Shown: positions 52,801 to 61,423, numbered from the stretch's first letter. The stretch is 64,000 nucleotides of DNA from Chitinophagales bacterium (GCA_020636535.1 JACJXT010000012.1:186001-250000), one strand, 5' to 3'. The notes: generated by a model not told the origin, from the letters alone. Program-made: numbers and translations.

Positions 52801-53242
52801 AGTAAATTAATGTTTGCTCTTATACTAGTTGGTATTCAAAATTTATTATGTTCTTCTCAATGCTAATTGATATTACCAGTAAATGTAATAAATGTATTTT
52901 GATTAGATTGTAATTTTTTAGCAGAGAAAAAAGTAACAGTAATTTTTTCTTATGTGTAGATTCCTGCTTTCGCAGGAATGACGAGCGTTACTTTGCTGTT
53001 TAAACTGTCAGAAGGAAACTTCTGACAGCACGGAAAAATTGGCATTCTATAAGATATACTATAACTAATTCCAATAGACCACACTTTCTTCTTGGCTATT
53101 GCTACGCAGCGTCCTACCTAGCTTTAACCTACGCTTAGAGACTCTGCGAAGAAAAAAGTGTCAAGTAAAAAACACTTCACATTATTTTTTTTTGAGACTC
53201 TTCGCTTCGTAAACTACGCTCTGAGTGACGAAAAAAGGAATA
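52801..53242. other. 442-base intergenic region full of palindromes
   Basis: No gene is visible. It contains ATTCCTGC-tttc-GCAGGAAT (52960-52979), followed by GACG, a perfect 10-bp hairpin CTGTCAGAAG-gaaa-CTTCTGACAG (53005-53028), several GCTACGC/ACTACGC pieces around 53098-53215, and a version of TGTCAAGTAAAAAACACTTC near 53159-53180. These belong to separate repeat families that also occur elsewhere in the window. Confidence 0.65.
52960..52979. repeat. Palindrome ATTCCTGCTTTCGCAGGAAT
   Basis: An 8-bp perfect stem with TTTC loop, followed by GACG. It shares the core ATTCCT-(N)-AGGAATGACG with the two 105-bp repeats. Palindromes of this type are known in many bacteria as dispersed intergenic elements. 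Confidence 0.7.
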
Positions 53243-53806
53243 TTACTTACCTCCGTCTAGTTCGTCTTGCCATTTTTTAAGTGATTCCCATTTGCCTTCG
53301 TATGCTAATTGTGCTTGTTGTGGCCATGTTCCTGGATTGTGTACTCTAAATCTATCGCCTCCATTATTTAAGATTGTTTGACATTCTTCTACACTTGCAT
53401 CGGCTAGTTTTTTCCATGTATCAATGCCTGCATCTTTAAACATGCCTTCTATTACTGGTCCTATGCCTTCTATGATTTTTAAATCGTCTTCTGCTACTTT
53501 CTTGCCAAATACTGTTGCTGCTAATGCTGCATTAAATGGAATGCTTGGTGCTACTGCTGCGGCCATACTAATATTGGTAGATAGTTTGCTATTGCAAGCA
53601 TCTAAATCTGCTTTTAGTTTGTCTATTTGTGCTTGTAAGTCTGCATTTAAGCTAACAAATTTATCTCGCTCGTTGGTAAGCAAACTTATTCTTTGATTGC
53701 ACTCATCGTGGTTATTGTTTTGACCAGCTAATAATTTTCCTAATAAATATCCTAGTAAAGCTGAAATCAATCCAACTATTAAAGGAATAAAAAAACACCA
53801 ATTCAT
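53243..53806 (-). CDS. Membrane-anchored helix-hairpin-helix protein
   Basis: The 187-residue protein starts with a Gly-zipper membrane helix (CFFIPLIVGLISALLGYLLG), followed by a coiled coil (ERDKFVSLNADLQAQIDKLKADLDACN), then a helix-hairpin-helix domain (EDDLKIIEGIGPVIEGMFKDAGIDTWKKLA) and the ending RFRVHNPGTWPQQAQLAYEGKWESLKKW. I recall this HhH-plus-WPxQAxLAxxGKW ending from a conserved Bacteroidota family that lacks an assigned function. Its gene follows the OmpA-family gene by 18 bases. A DNA- or nucleic acid-binding role at the envelope is suggested only by the HhH part. Confidence 0.75.
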   Translation of the reverse strand: MNWCFFIPLIVGLISALLGYLLGKLLAGQNNNHDECNQRISLLTNERDKFVSLNADLQAQIDKLKADLDACNSKLSTNISMAAAVAPSIPFNAALAATVFGKKVAEDDLKIIEGIGPVIEGMFKDAGIDTWKKLADASVEECQTILNNGGDRFRVHNPGTWPQQAQLAYEGKWESLKKWQDELDGGK

Positions 53807-53824
53807 ATTTTATTATTTAATATT

Positions 53825-54730
53825 TTAATTAATCGTAACAACTGTTCTTCTGTTCTTACTTCTACCCTCTTCTGTATTATTGTCGGCAATTGGATCATCT
53901 GGTCCTTTTGACGACACATTTAGTTTATCTGCATTTATACCATTATTTACAAAATAAGATTTTGCAAAATTGGCTCTTTCTAAACCTAAATTGATGTTGG
54001 TTTGTCTGTCGCCAGTATTGTCTGTATAACCAATAATATTTACTGTACTGCCTTCTACTTTATCTAAGTACATAGAAATTTGTGCAAATTTTTGTTTTTG
54101 TTCATCTGACAAATTGATGGTATTTTGACCTGTTTCAAAGTAAAGTATTAAAGGATTCGCTTTAATTTCTGCTGCCAATTTTTCCCAATCAATTGCATTT
54201 GAATCTGCTTCGTTTGCATTAGATGCTAGTTTCCAGCTAAAGTTTAATGGTCCGTGTAATATTGAATCTGTACTTGGTTCAAATGTATCATCTAAGCGAG
54301 AAGATAAGTTTAGTTGTTGTGATGAAATGCCTTTTGACACAAAGAAGTTTTTCACTGCGTTTGCTCTTGCTAATCCTAAATCTGGGAAAGCTGTATTGTT
54401 GACTTCATTGGAGCGATATAATCCTACAATATCAATTTGTTTGTTTGGATTGGCTTCTAGATATGCTTTCAACTCCTCTACTTTTAATTGAACATCATCA
54501 CTGACTGGTTCTAGTAAATGTGCATCATTCCAATTAAAATTAAAATTGTCGTTTGCACTAAAGCTATTTGCATCATCGCCATTAATTATAAATGCATTCA
54601 TGGTTGGACTAGCGATATCAGTTGTTGATTCTTTGTTACAACAACCACAACAACATAGCTTGATATACAGTAGTGTCCCAATTATAATAGTTAATAATAT
54701 ACCTAAAAGGTACAATGTTTTTTTAGACAT
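53825..54730 (-). CDS. OmpA-family protein with two OmpA-like peptidoglycan-binding domains
   Basis: The 301-residue product has an N-terminal membrane helix followed immediately by a Cys cluster (KLCCCGCCNKES). Two OmpA-like domains are seen: about 70-145 (LKAYLEANPNKQIDIVGLYR, then LGLARANAVKNFFVSKGI) and about 190-301 (ILYFETGQNTINLSDEQKQK, TVNIIGYTDNTGDRQTN, GLERANFAKSYFVNNGI, RSKNRRTVV). The second has the Asp and Arg positions that bind diaminopimelate; the first looks degenerate. It is probably anchored in the inner membrane and grips the peptidoglycan. The next gene, HhH, is likely cotranscribed. Confidence 0.8.
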   Translation of the reverse strand: MSKKTLYLLGILLTIIIGTLLYIKLCCCGCCNKESTTDIASPTMNAFIINGDDANSFSANDNFNFNWNDAHLLEPVSDDVQLKVEELKAYLEANPNKQIDIVGLYRSNEVNNTAFPDLGLARANAVKNFFVSKGISSQQLNLSSRLDDTFEPSTDSILHGPLNFSWKLASNANEADSNAIDWEKLAAEIKANPLILYFETGQNTINLSDEQKQKFAQISMYLDKVEGSTVNIIGYTDNTGDRQTNINLGLERANFAKSYFVNNGINADKLNVSSKGPDDPIADNNTEEGRSKNRRTVVTIN

Positions 54731-54833
54731 CTCTTCTTTTATTTATTTGAAGTTAATCAAAAGAAATAAGAAATCAAAAGAAATTTTACATTATTTTAAC
54801 ATTACTGTTGGGTTTCGAGAAAACATAGTTAAA

Positions 54834-54938
54834 TCTTAATAATTTGTCACAATATAAAAAACTGTCATCGAAGTATAATAAAGGAGTTTATAGATTCCTT
54901 CTTTCGAAGGAATGACGATATATGTTGATTTAGCTATA
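54834..54938. repeat. Dispersed 105-bp repeat, copy 2
   Basis: Matches 39736-39841 at all but about eight positions, in the same orientation, including ATTCCTTC-tttc-GAAGGAAT. Outside this stretch the sequences differ. Confidence 0.9.
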
Positions 54939-55265
54939 TTTTATAACTATTTATATAAAAAAGATTTTGAAATGAATTCAGAATGAAAGTTGATTTGTAA
55001 GTTACTTCATCATTATATATACAAACCAAAGTAATTGTTTATTCTATTCTTTTTATTGTTTTGTGAGGACACGAAACAATGCTATTGATTGTCACGATTT
55101 TGTTCGTGCTTCCTTCCAAAGTTTTGTAAAGACAGTCTAATTTAATTGCATCAGAGTTTTCTTCAAATAACTTTGATGGCAACTTATACAGAAGCAGCAA
55201 TAAAAGAAAGGTATAAAAGCAAATAGTAAAAAGAACAAATTCTCAACACTTTACCCAATTCTAGT

Positions 55266-55273
55266 TATCTTTG
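55266..55273 (+). promoter_or_regulatory. -7 promoter box of dgt (TATCTTTG)
   Basis: TATCTTTG ends four bases before the ATG at 55278, giving a leaderless or nearly leaderless transcript. Confidence 0.55.
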
Positions 55274-55277
55274 TTTA

Positions 55278-56633
55278 ATGGATTGGAATACTATTTACTC
55301 CACTCAAAGAACTGGACAAAGTTTATCGACTTCTATCGATGCTAGAACAGAATTTCAAAGAGATTTTGACCGCATTATTTTTTCTACCAGCTTTAGACGA
55401 TTGCAAAATAAAACACAGGTTTTTCCTTTGCCAAAAAACATCTTGGTACACAATCGACTGACACATTCTTTAGAAGTAGCTTCGGTTGGCAGAACACTTG
55501 GTGCTTTAATTGGTCAGCATATTGCCGAAAAATTTACTAAGCATTTAACCGATGATGCCAAAGCATTCTATCAACACAGCTTGTACAATGTAATAGCAGC
55601 AGCTTGTTTGTGTCATGATATTGGCAATCCAGCATTTGGACATTCTGGCGAAGATGCCATTGCCCATTTTTTTATTGAGAATGAGCGTCATCTTAAATCG
55701 TATTTTAACGATGAACAATGGTTCGACTTTATACATTTTGAAGGCAATGCTAATGCTATGCGTTTGCTGACACATCAACAGAATGGAAAAGATGAAGGTG
55801 GTTTAAAATTAACGCATACTACACTAGCAAGTATTGCCAAATATCCTTGTGAAGCCAAAGGAAAACAAAAAGGCATTTTACATCGCAAGAAGTTTGGCTT
55901 CCTACAATCGCAGAAAGAAATATTTAAAGACATTGCTCTTAGTACCAATATGATAATGGAAAACGATAATCCATTAATTTATAAACGACATCCTTTTGTT
56001 TGGTTAGTAGAAATTGCTGATGATATTTGCTATAATATTATAGATGTTGAAGATGCACATCGACTAGGCATTATTAGTTTCGATACTTGTAAAACATTAT
56101 TTACAGATATTATTCATGCTTTAAATCCAGAATCTAATTATAATAAAAAATTAAATACCATATCAGATAAAAATGAAACCATTGCTTTTTTAAGAGCATT
56201 GTGTATTAACTATCTAATAAAAGCAGCTGTAAAATGTTATGAAGAAAATATAGATGCAATTTTAGATGGCAGTTTAAATAAAAGCATAATCAATATTATA
56301 AAGGAAAAATGTATTGCTTTAGATACTATAGAAAAATTTTCAATAGAAAATATTTATGGATATAAAGCAGTGGTAGAAATTGAGAACGCTGGCTATAATG
56401 TAATGTATGAATTATTACAACATTTCATACCACCAATTTTAAAAATTAAGTCAGACAGAAGTAATGCCGATAAGAAAGCACTACAATTAGTAGCACCACA
56501 ATTTATTTATGATAATAACAATACCTACGAAAATGTATTAGGCATTATTGATTTTGTTTCTGGTATGACCGATAATTATGCCACCGACTTGTATAGAAAA
56601 ATTAAAGGAATAGAAATTGGCATGAGTTTCTAA
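55278..56633 (+). CDS. dgt: Deoxyguanosine triphosphate triphosphohydrolase-like protein
   Basis: At 451 residues it follows the HD-domain dGTPase family: ARTEFQRDFDRIIFSTSFRRLQNKTQVF, HNRLTHSLEVASVGRTLG with the first His, CLCHDIGNPAFGHSGE with the HD pair, and EIADDICYNIIDVEDA with the last Asp. It would hydrolyse dGTP or other dNTPs to the nucleoside and tripolyphosphate, helping set nucleotide pools or limiting phage. Whether dGTP is the true substrate is uncertain. The gene is monocistronic or leads to an MBOAT gene 45 bases downstream. Confidence 0.9.
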   Translation: MDWNTIYSTQRTGQSLSTSIDARTEFQRDFDRIIFSTSFRRLQNKTQVFPLPKNILVHNRLTHSLEVASVGRTLGALIGQHIAEKFTKHLTDDAKAFYQHSLYNVIAAACLCHDIGNPAFGHSGEDAIAHFFIENERHLKSYFNDEQWFDFIHFEGNANAMRLLTHQQNGKDEGGLKLTHTTLASIAKYPCEAKGKQKGILHRKKFGFLQSQKEIFKDIALSTNMIMENDNPLIYKRHPFVWLVEIADDICYNIIDVEDAHRLGIISFDTCKTLFTDIIHALNPESNYNKKLNTISDKNETIAFLRALCINYLIKAAVKCYEENIDAILDGSLNKSIINIIKEKCIALDTIEKFSIENIYGYKAVVEIENAGYNVMYELLQHFIPPILKIKSDRSNADKKALQLVAPQFIYDNNNTYENVLGIIDFVSGMTDNYATDLYRKIKGIEIGMSF

Positions 56634-56678
56634 TGAAAGCATTTAATTAATAAACAAAAATATGTAGTTTAGTGTCAT

Positions 56679-58088
56679 ATGCTTTTAAACTCTTTAGATT
56701 TTGCCATCTTTTTACCTATTGTACTGATATTGTATTGGATAATAGGCAGTAAAAGAGTTAAATTGCAAAATATATTATTATTAATTGCAAGTTATATTTT
56801 TTATGGTTGGTGGGACTGGCGATTTCTTTCCTTGATATTTATTAGCTCTATTGTTGATTATACTGTTGGTAATAAAATTCATCAAACAGAAGATAATAAA
56901 AAAAGAAAATATTTATTAATTATTAGTCTAATTGTAAACTTAGGATTTTTAGGATTCTTTAAATACGCCAACTTCTTTATAGATAGTTTTAATAATTCTT
57001 TCAATTTTCTAGGTATTCCAATTCAAGGAAGTCTGCTCAATATTATTTTACCAGTAGGAATAAGTTTTTATACTTTTCAAACATTAAGTTATACTATAGA
57101 TATTTACAAACGACAATTAGAACCATCTGAAAATATATTAAATTTCTTAACATTCGTAAGTTTCTTTCCTCAATTAGTTGCTGGACCAATTGAAAGAGCA
57201 AGCAATCTCTTGCCACAGTTTAGTAAAAATAGAGACTTAACTTATGCCTATTTCTCTCAAGGATTTAAATATATTGTCTTTGGATTTTTTATGAAAGTGG
57301 TTGTTGCCGACAGAGCTGCCATTTATGTAAATGCAGTATATAATAATGTTGTCAACCACGATGGTATTACTTTTGTTTTTGCAACACTCGCTTTTTGCTT
57401 TCAAATTTATGGCGATTTTGCTGGCTACTCACTCATTGCCATTGGCACAGCAAAATTCTTTGGTTTCGACTTGATGACTAATTTCAATCGACCTTATTTT
57501 TCTACTTCTGTTAAACAGTTTTGGACGCGTTGGCATATTTCCTTATCTACTTGGTTTAGAGATTATTTATACATTCCGCTTGGTGGAAATAAAACAACAA
57601 AGCCAAGATGGTTGTCTAATTTGTTTATTACTTTTTTAATAAGCGGATTGTGGCATGGTGCAAATTGGACTTTTGTAATTTGGGGAGCTTTAAATGGTTT
57701 TTACTTGATTATAGAATCGGTATTATTTAAAAAAAGAAAAACTAATGCATTAAACTTAATAATAACTTTTATTTTAATAAATTTTGCATGGATATTTTTT
57801 AGAGCCAATAGTGTAAACGATGCATTTACAGTTATAAAAGATATTTTTACCAATTCTGGCAGATTGTATATTGGCGAAGGAGAAGATGTGACTTCTCTAC
57901 TATATACAATTATGGCAATTACGATGTTGTTGTTTGTAGAAACATTTCAAGAGTATTTTAGCAATTTGCTACAAAAACCAATACTTAAAAACAGATATGT
58001 AAAGATGACTGCTTATGCTATTTTAATTTTTATTATTTTATACTTAGGCGTATTTGATGAAAGTCAATTTATATATTTTCAATTTTAA
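56679..58088 (+). CDS. MBOAT-family O-acyltransferase (AlgI-like), copy 2
   Basis: The 469-residue membrane protein matches AlgI: VAGPIERASNLLPQF, YGDFAGYSLIAIGTAKFFGF, FWTRWHISLSTWFRDYLYIPLGG, and the catalytic His in ISGLWHGANW. It is a paralogue of the copy at 48589 by pattern, but this copy keeps the RDYLYIPLGGN segment more closely to AlgI than the other (TDYVFFYLGA). An SGNH-like gene follows after three bases. Confidence 0.9.
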   Translation: MLLNSLDFAIFLPIVLILYWIIGSKRVKLQNILLLIASYIFYGWWDWRFLSLIFISSIVDYTVGNKIHQTEDNKKRKYLLIISLIVNLGFLGFFKYANFFIDSFNNSFNFLGIPIQGSLLNIILPVGISFYTFQTLSYTIDIYKRQLEPSENILNFLTFVSFFPQLVAGPIERASNLLPQFSKNRDLTYAYFSQGFKYIVFGFFMKVVVADRAAIYVNAVYNNVVNHDGITFVFATLAFCFQIYGDFAGYSLIAIGTAKFFGFDLMTNFNRPYFSTSVKQFWTRWHISLSTWFRDYLYIPLGGNKTTKPRWLSNLFITFLISGLWHGANWTFVIWGALNGFYLIIESVLFKKRKTNALNLIITFILINFAWIFFRANSVNDAFTVIKDIFTNSGRLYIGEGEDVTSLLYTIMAITMLLFVETFQEYFSNLLQKPILKNRYVKMTAYAILIFIILYLGVFDESQFIYFQF

Positions 58089-58091
58089 TCA

Positions 58092-59030
58092 ATGAAAAAC
58101 GAATTAATTAAAATATTATCTACTGCTATAAAATTTATTATTATTTTTATTTTGATTGATTTTTCATTAGGTACTATTGCTACTAAATTAATTTACGCTC
58201 AAAAAACTGGAAAGTATGGCAAACTTATTGAAGGATTAGATAAAAGCAATGCTGCTATTTTTGTTTTTGGCAGTTCTCATGCACTTCGACATTACGATAA
58301 TGATTTAATCGAACAACAGTATCAATCATCTTGTTATAATGTTGGCTCTAAAGGACAGAAAATGCTTTTTCAAACAGTGCTTTTAAAAACTTTACTAGAA
58401 CGACATGCACCTAAAACAATTATTTTAGATATTGATGACGATTGGTTGTATGAATTTCCTGCTGCCTACGATAGATTAGGTGCTTTACATCCATTCTATT
58501 CAAAACATAGAAAAGTACTACGACAATCATTACAGGAATACGACAAGTATACTGGACTTAAATTAGCGTTTAAATCGTATCAGCAGAACTCTACATTTTT
58601 ACATGTGGTTCGTTATTTTTTATTTCCTGAACCAAAATCTACCAATGGCTTTGAACCTTTAAACGGAAAACTAAATGCTAGCGACAGTGTTCATCTTAAA
58701 GAGATATTTAATACAGTCAATACAAATACTAAAAAAATAGATACTAATTTCATTCACTCATTAGAAGCATTTATACAATTATCAAAGTCAAACAATATAG
58801 AATTAGTCTTGTGTATTTCTCCTAATTTATATTATAAGAATGAAAAAGATAATATTTCTTATCATAAAATAATTGATATAGCAAAATCGAATCATATTTT
58901 GCTCTACGATTTTACCAATGATACCAAATTTTTAAATCAGTATACTTTGTTTAATGATGTAGACCATTTAAATATTGATGGTGCAAAACTATATACGCAA
59001 CAACTATTAGATAGCTTGTTGAATAAATAA
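58092..59030 (+). CDS. SGNH-like acyl-transfer partner of the second MBOAT
   Basis: The 312-residue protein has a membrane anchor (IKFIIIFILIDFSLGTIATK), an early motif FVFGSSHALRHYD with the likely Ser nucleophile, a middle block TIILDIDDDWLYE, and the late motif FNDVDHLNIDGAKLYTQ with the Asp-x-x-His pair. In contrast with the partner at 47501, here Asp is kept. It likely completes the acyl transfer to a surface glycan. Its end is followed by a hairpin at 59038. Confidence 0.75.
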   Translation: MKNELIKILSTAIKFIIIFILIDFSLGTIATKLIYAQKTGKYGKLIEGLDKSNAAIFVFGSSHALRHYDNDLIEQQYQSSCYNVGSKGQKMLFQTVLLKTLLERHAPKTIILDIDDDWLYEFPAAYDRLGALHPFYSKHRKVLRQSLQEYDKYTGLKLAFKSYQQNSTFLHVVRYFLFPEPKSTNGFEPLNGKLNASDSVHLKEIFNTVNTNTKKIDTNFIHSLEAFIQLSKSNNIELVLCISPNLYYKNEKDNISYHKIIDIAKSNHILLYDFTNDTKFLNQYTLFNDVDHLNIDGAKLYTQQLLDSLLNK

Positions 59031-59037
59031 ACATCAG

Positions 59038-59058
59038 CTTCTGAAGCAAGTTCAGAAG
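59038..59058. terminator. Hairpin CTTCTGAA-gcaag-TTCAGAAG
   Basis: A perfect 8-bp stem starts eight bases after the SGNH stop and lies before the convergent DUF3127 gene. A T-run is absent. Related to the hairpin at 53005. Confidence 0.5.
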
Positions 59059-59105
59059 CCATTCTAGTTTATAATTCTAATAGAAACCTTTTGTAGATAC
59101 TGTAA

Positions 59106-59489
59106 TTAGAACGGTAAATCGTCGTCTAATTCTTCTACACTAGCATCAGTACTGCTGTTACTCATAACAGGTTCTTGGCTATAGTCTGGTTGGTAATCTT
59201 GATTGTATTCGTTTTGTTGTGCAGGCACTGCTTTCCATGCTCTTACATCAGTATACCATTTACCATTAAATTCTCTACTTTCTATATCAATAGAAAATTC
59301 ATATTCTGCTCCTACTTGTAATCTAAAATTGTCAACACTATCTCCCCAAACTACTAAACATATTTTTTTTGGGTCGTAATTGCCATTTGGTTTTTCTACA
59401 ATAGCAAATTGTTTTTTCCAGTTATTTCCTGCTCTACTAACGCCACTTTGTAATGGCAATAACTCTACTACTTTTCCTTTAAATTGCAT
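59106..59489 (-). CDS. DUF3127 OB-fold protein with SSB-like acidic tip
   Basis: The 127-residue protein matches DUF3127: MQFKGKVVELLPLQSGVSRA, then WKKQFAIVEKPNGNYDPKKI, LVVWGDSVDNFRLQVGAEYEF and REFNGKWYTDVRAWKAVPA, a probable OB fold. After a disordered Gln/Asn/Ser linker it ends EELDDDLPF, almost identical to the SSB C-terminal tip (DDDIPF), which in SSB proteins recruits DNA replication and repair partners. It lies three bases after adk and is probably cotranscribed. The link to single-strand DNA is an inference from the fold and the tip; I do not know an experiment on this family. Confidence 0.8.
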   Translation of the reverse strand: MQFKGKVVELLPLQSGVSRAGNNWKKQFAIVEKPNGNYDPKKICLVVWGDSVDNFRLQVGAEYEFSIDIESREFNGKWYTDVRAWKAVPAQQNEYNQDYQPDYSQEPVMSNSSTDASVEELDDDLPF

Positions 59490-59492
59490 CTT

Positions 59493-60068
59493 TTATATTT
59501 TATCGATTTGAGCTACTAAATTATCAAATATTTCATCAATACTGCCTACACCATTAATTGCTGTAAACTTATTGCTTTGTTTATAGTGTTCTGCTACTTG
59601 AGCTGTTTCATTTAAGTAAACAGCAAATCTGTTTTTAATAATTTCTTCGTTTAAGTCATCTGCTCTGCCAGAAGTTTTTCCTCTTTCCAAAATTCTTGTT
59701 ACGATTTCTGCTTCTGGAACATCTAATGCCAACACTTTTGTAATGGTTGTTTCCTTTAATTCTAGTAGTTTATCTAATGCTTCGGCTTGTGCTTGTGTTC
59801 TCGGAAATCCATCAAAAATAAAACCATCTACTTTGCCTATGTGTTCATCTAATTTATTAGACAACATACCAATAGTTACTTCATCAGGAACTAACTCGCC
59901 TTTGTCCATATACTTTTTAGCTTCTACACCAAGTGGTGTTTCGTTTTTAATTTCGTGTCTAAATAAATCGCCAGTAGAAATATGACAAAGATTAAAGTGT
60001 TCTGCTAGTTTTACTGCTTGCGTTCCTTTTCCACTTCCTGGTGGTCCAAATAAAATAAGATTAATCAT
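59493..60068 (-). CDS. adk: Adenylate kinase
   Basis: The 191-residue product has the P-loop GPPGSGKGTQ (8-17), the AMP-binding ISTGDLFRHEI, GFIFDGFPRTQAQAEAL and the Arg-rich RGKTSGRADD near the lid, which is of the short type. It converts AMP and ATP to two ADP and so sets the adenylate balance. It is transcribed from a good promoter and leads the DUF3127 gene. Confidence 0.96.
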   Translation of the reverse strand: MINLILFGPPGSGKGTQAVKLAEHFNLCHISTGDLFRHEIKNETPLGVEAKKYMDKGELVPDEVTIGMLSNKLDEHIGKVDGFIFDGFPRTQAQAEALDKLLELKETTITKVLALDVPEAEIVTRILERGKTSGRADDLNEEIIKNRFAVYLNETAQVAEHYKQSNKFTAINGVGSIDEIFDNLVAQIDKI

Positions 60069-60091
60069 GAATAATTATTTCGATTCTTTTG

Positions 60092-60122
60092 CAAAATTAC
60101 TAAATTTTATAGGTTGATACAA
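60092..60122 (-). promoter_or_regulatory. Promoter of adk (TTG, 20 bp, TAATTTTG)
   Basis: On the reverse strand TTG at 60122-60120 is followed after 20 bases by TAATTTTG (60099-60092), an exact match to TAnnTTTG. The start codon follows 23 bases later. One of the two best-formed promoters in the window. Confidence 0.65.
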
Positions 60123-60140
60123 TTTAGTTTTACACATAGT

Positions 60141-61373
60141 TTAATACAAAATTCTTGCATTAATAGTATGTGGAATGTTTTTAACATCTTGAACAACTTC
60201 ATTATCTGCGTTAGCATCAACATCTAAAACAACATAACCAATAGTTTCGTTGGTTTTTAAATACTGTCCTAAAATATTTACCTGATGTTGCGACAAGATA
60301 GAGTTAATTTGCGACAAGATTCCTGGTACATTTTCATGAACATGCAATATTCTTCTCGTATTTTCTTGTAATGGCAAGCTTAATTCTGGTACAGTTTTAC
60401 AACCAATAGTACTTCCATTATCTATAAACGATGTTAATTTTAATGCTACATCTCTACCAATATTTTCTTGTGCTTCTTGTGTGCTTCCGCCAATATGTGG
60501 TGTAAGAATTACATTGTCTAGTCCTTGCAATTCGCTTACAAAACCAGTTCCTTTTTTCTCTGGTTCTTGCGGAAATACATCAACAGCAGCACCAACCACT
60601 TTTCCACTTTCGTAAGCATTTTTTAAAGCAGCAATATCCACGACATTGCCTCTTGCTAAGTTTTGGAAAATAACACCATCTTTCATCTTAGCAAATTCAT
60701 CAGCACCAATCATGTTTGCAGTTTGTGGTGTAGCTGGCACATGTAGCGTAACAATATCTGAGTTGGCTAATAATTCATCTAAGCTATTGGTTGCTTTAGC
60801 ATTTCCTAGTGTTAACTTTGGTTCTACATCATAAAAAAGTACATTTAAACCTACTGCTTCTGCTAACACAGATACTTGCGAACCAATGTGTCCGTAGCCA
60901 ATAATGCCTATGGTTTTACCTCTTAATTCGTACGAGTTAATGGCATCTTTTAACCAAGTTCCTTCGTGAGCGGCTTTATTTCTTGCAGGAATTCCTCGTA
61001 GCAACATAATAGAGTTAGCGATGATTAATTCAGCTACCGAACGCGTATTGGAATATGGTGAATTAAACACTGGAATACCTAGCTGAGTTGCTTTTTTTAA
61101 ATCCACTTGATTGGTTCCTATACAAAAACAACCTACCGCCAACAGTTTTTTTGCTTTTTCTAAAACTGGAGCTGTAATATTGGTTTTAGAACGAATACCA
61201 ATAATATGATAATCTTCTATACAATCTAACAACTCTTCTTCTGTCATTGCATTTTTAGAAGTAGTGATGTTAGTAAAACCTTTTTGATTAAATGTTTCTA
61301 CTGAAGATGGATGTAAACCTTCTAACAGTAAAATTTTAATTTTCTCTTTCGGATAAGATAGTTCTTTCGCCAT
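60141..61373 (-). CDS. serA: D-3-phosphoglycerate dehydrogenase
   Basis: The 410-residue product has the D-2-hydroxyacid dehydrogenase fold: HIIGIRSKTNITAPVLEKA, VFNSPYSNTRSVAELIIA, the NAD motif IGIIGYGHIGSQVSVLAE, catalytic Arg in QNLARGNVVDIAAL and the final Glu/His pair in NVILTPHIGGSTQEAQENIG. The C-terminal ACT domain (about 338-410, RRILHVHENVPGILSQINSIL) binds serine for feedback inhibition. It is the first enzyme of serine synthesis. The 410-residue length is that of the E. coli type without the extra domain. Confidence 0.94.
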   Translation of the reverse strand: MAKELSYPKEKIKILLLEGLHPSSVETFNQKGFTNITTSKNAMTEEELLDCIEDYHIIGIRSKTNITAPVLEKAKKLLAVGCFCIGTNQVDLKKATQLGIPVFNSPYSNTRSVAELIIANSIMLLRGIPARNKAAHEGTWLKDAINSYELRGKTIGIIGYGHIGSQVSVLAEAVGLNVLFYDVEPKLTLGNAKATNSLDELLANSDIVTLHVPATPQTANMIGADEFAKMKDGVIFQNLARGNVVDIAALKNAYESGKVVGAAVDVFPQEPEKKGTGFVSELQGLDNVILTPHIGGSTQEAQENIGRDVALKLTSFIDNGSTIGCKTVPELSLPLQENTRRILHVHENVPGILSQINSILSQHQVNILGQYLKTNETIGYVVLDVDANADNEVVQDVKNIPHTINARILY

Positions 61374-61423
61374 AATATTTACTTGTATCGAAAATAAGTA
61401 TTATGCATAAGTATTTGCTATAC

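Larger units (their letters stand above)
54731..55277. other. 547-base intergenic region between the OmpA-like and dgt genes
   Basis: No gene of useful length is visible. It contains the second copy of the 105-bp repeat (54834-54938), a degenerate palindrome TGTCACGATTTTGTTCGTGCTTCC near 55094-55118 related to those near 39900 and 50630, and the -7 box of dgt at the right end. The divergent promoter of the OmpA-like gene was not identified. Confidence 0.55.

Noticed and set aside
33813..55277. CRISPR array made of the recurring short palindromes
   Set aside because: The repeats are dispersed singly with no regular spacers, and no cas genes are present.
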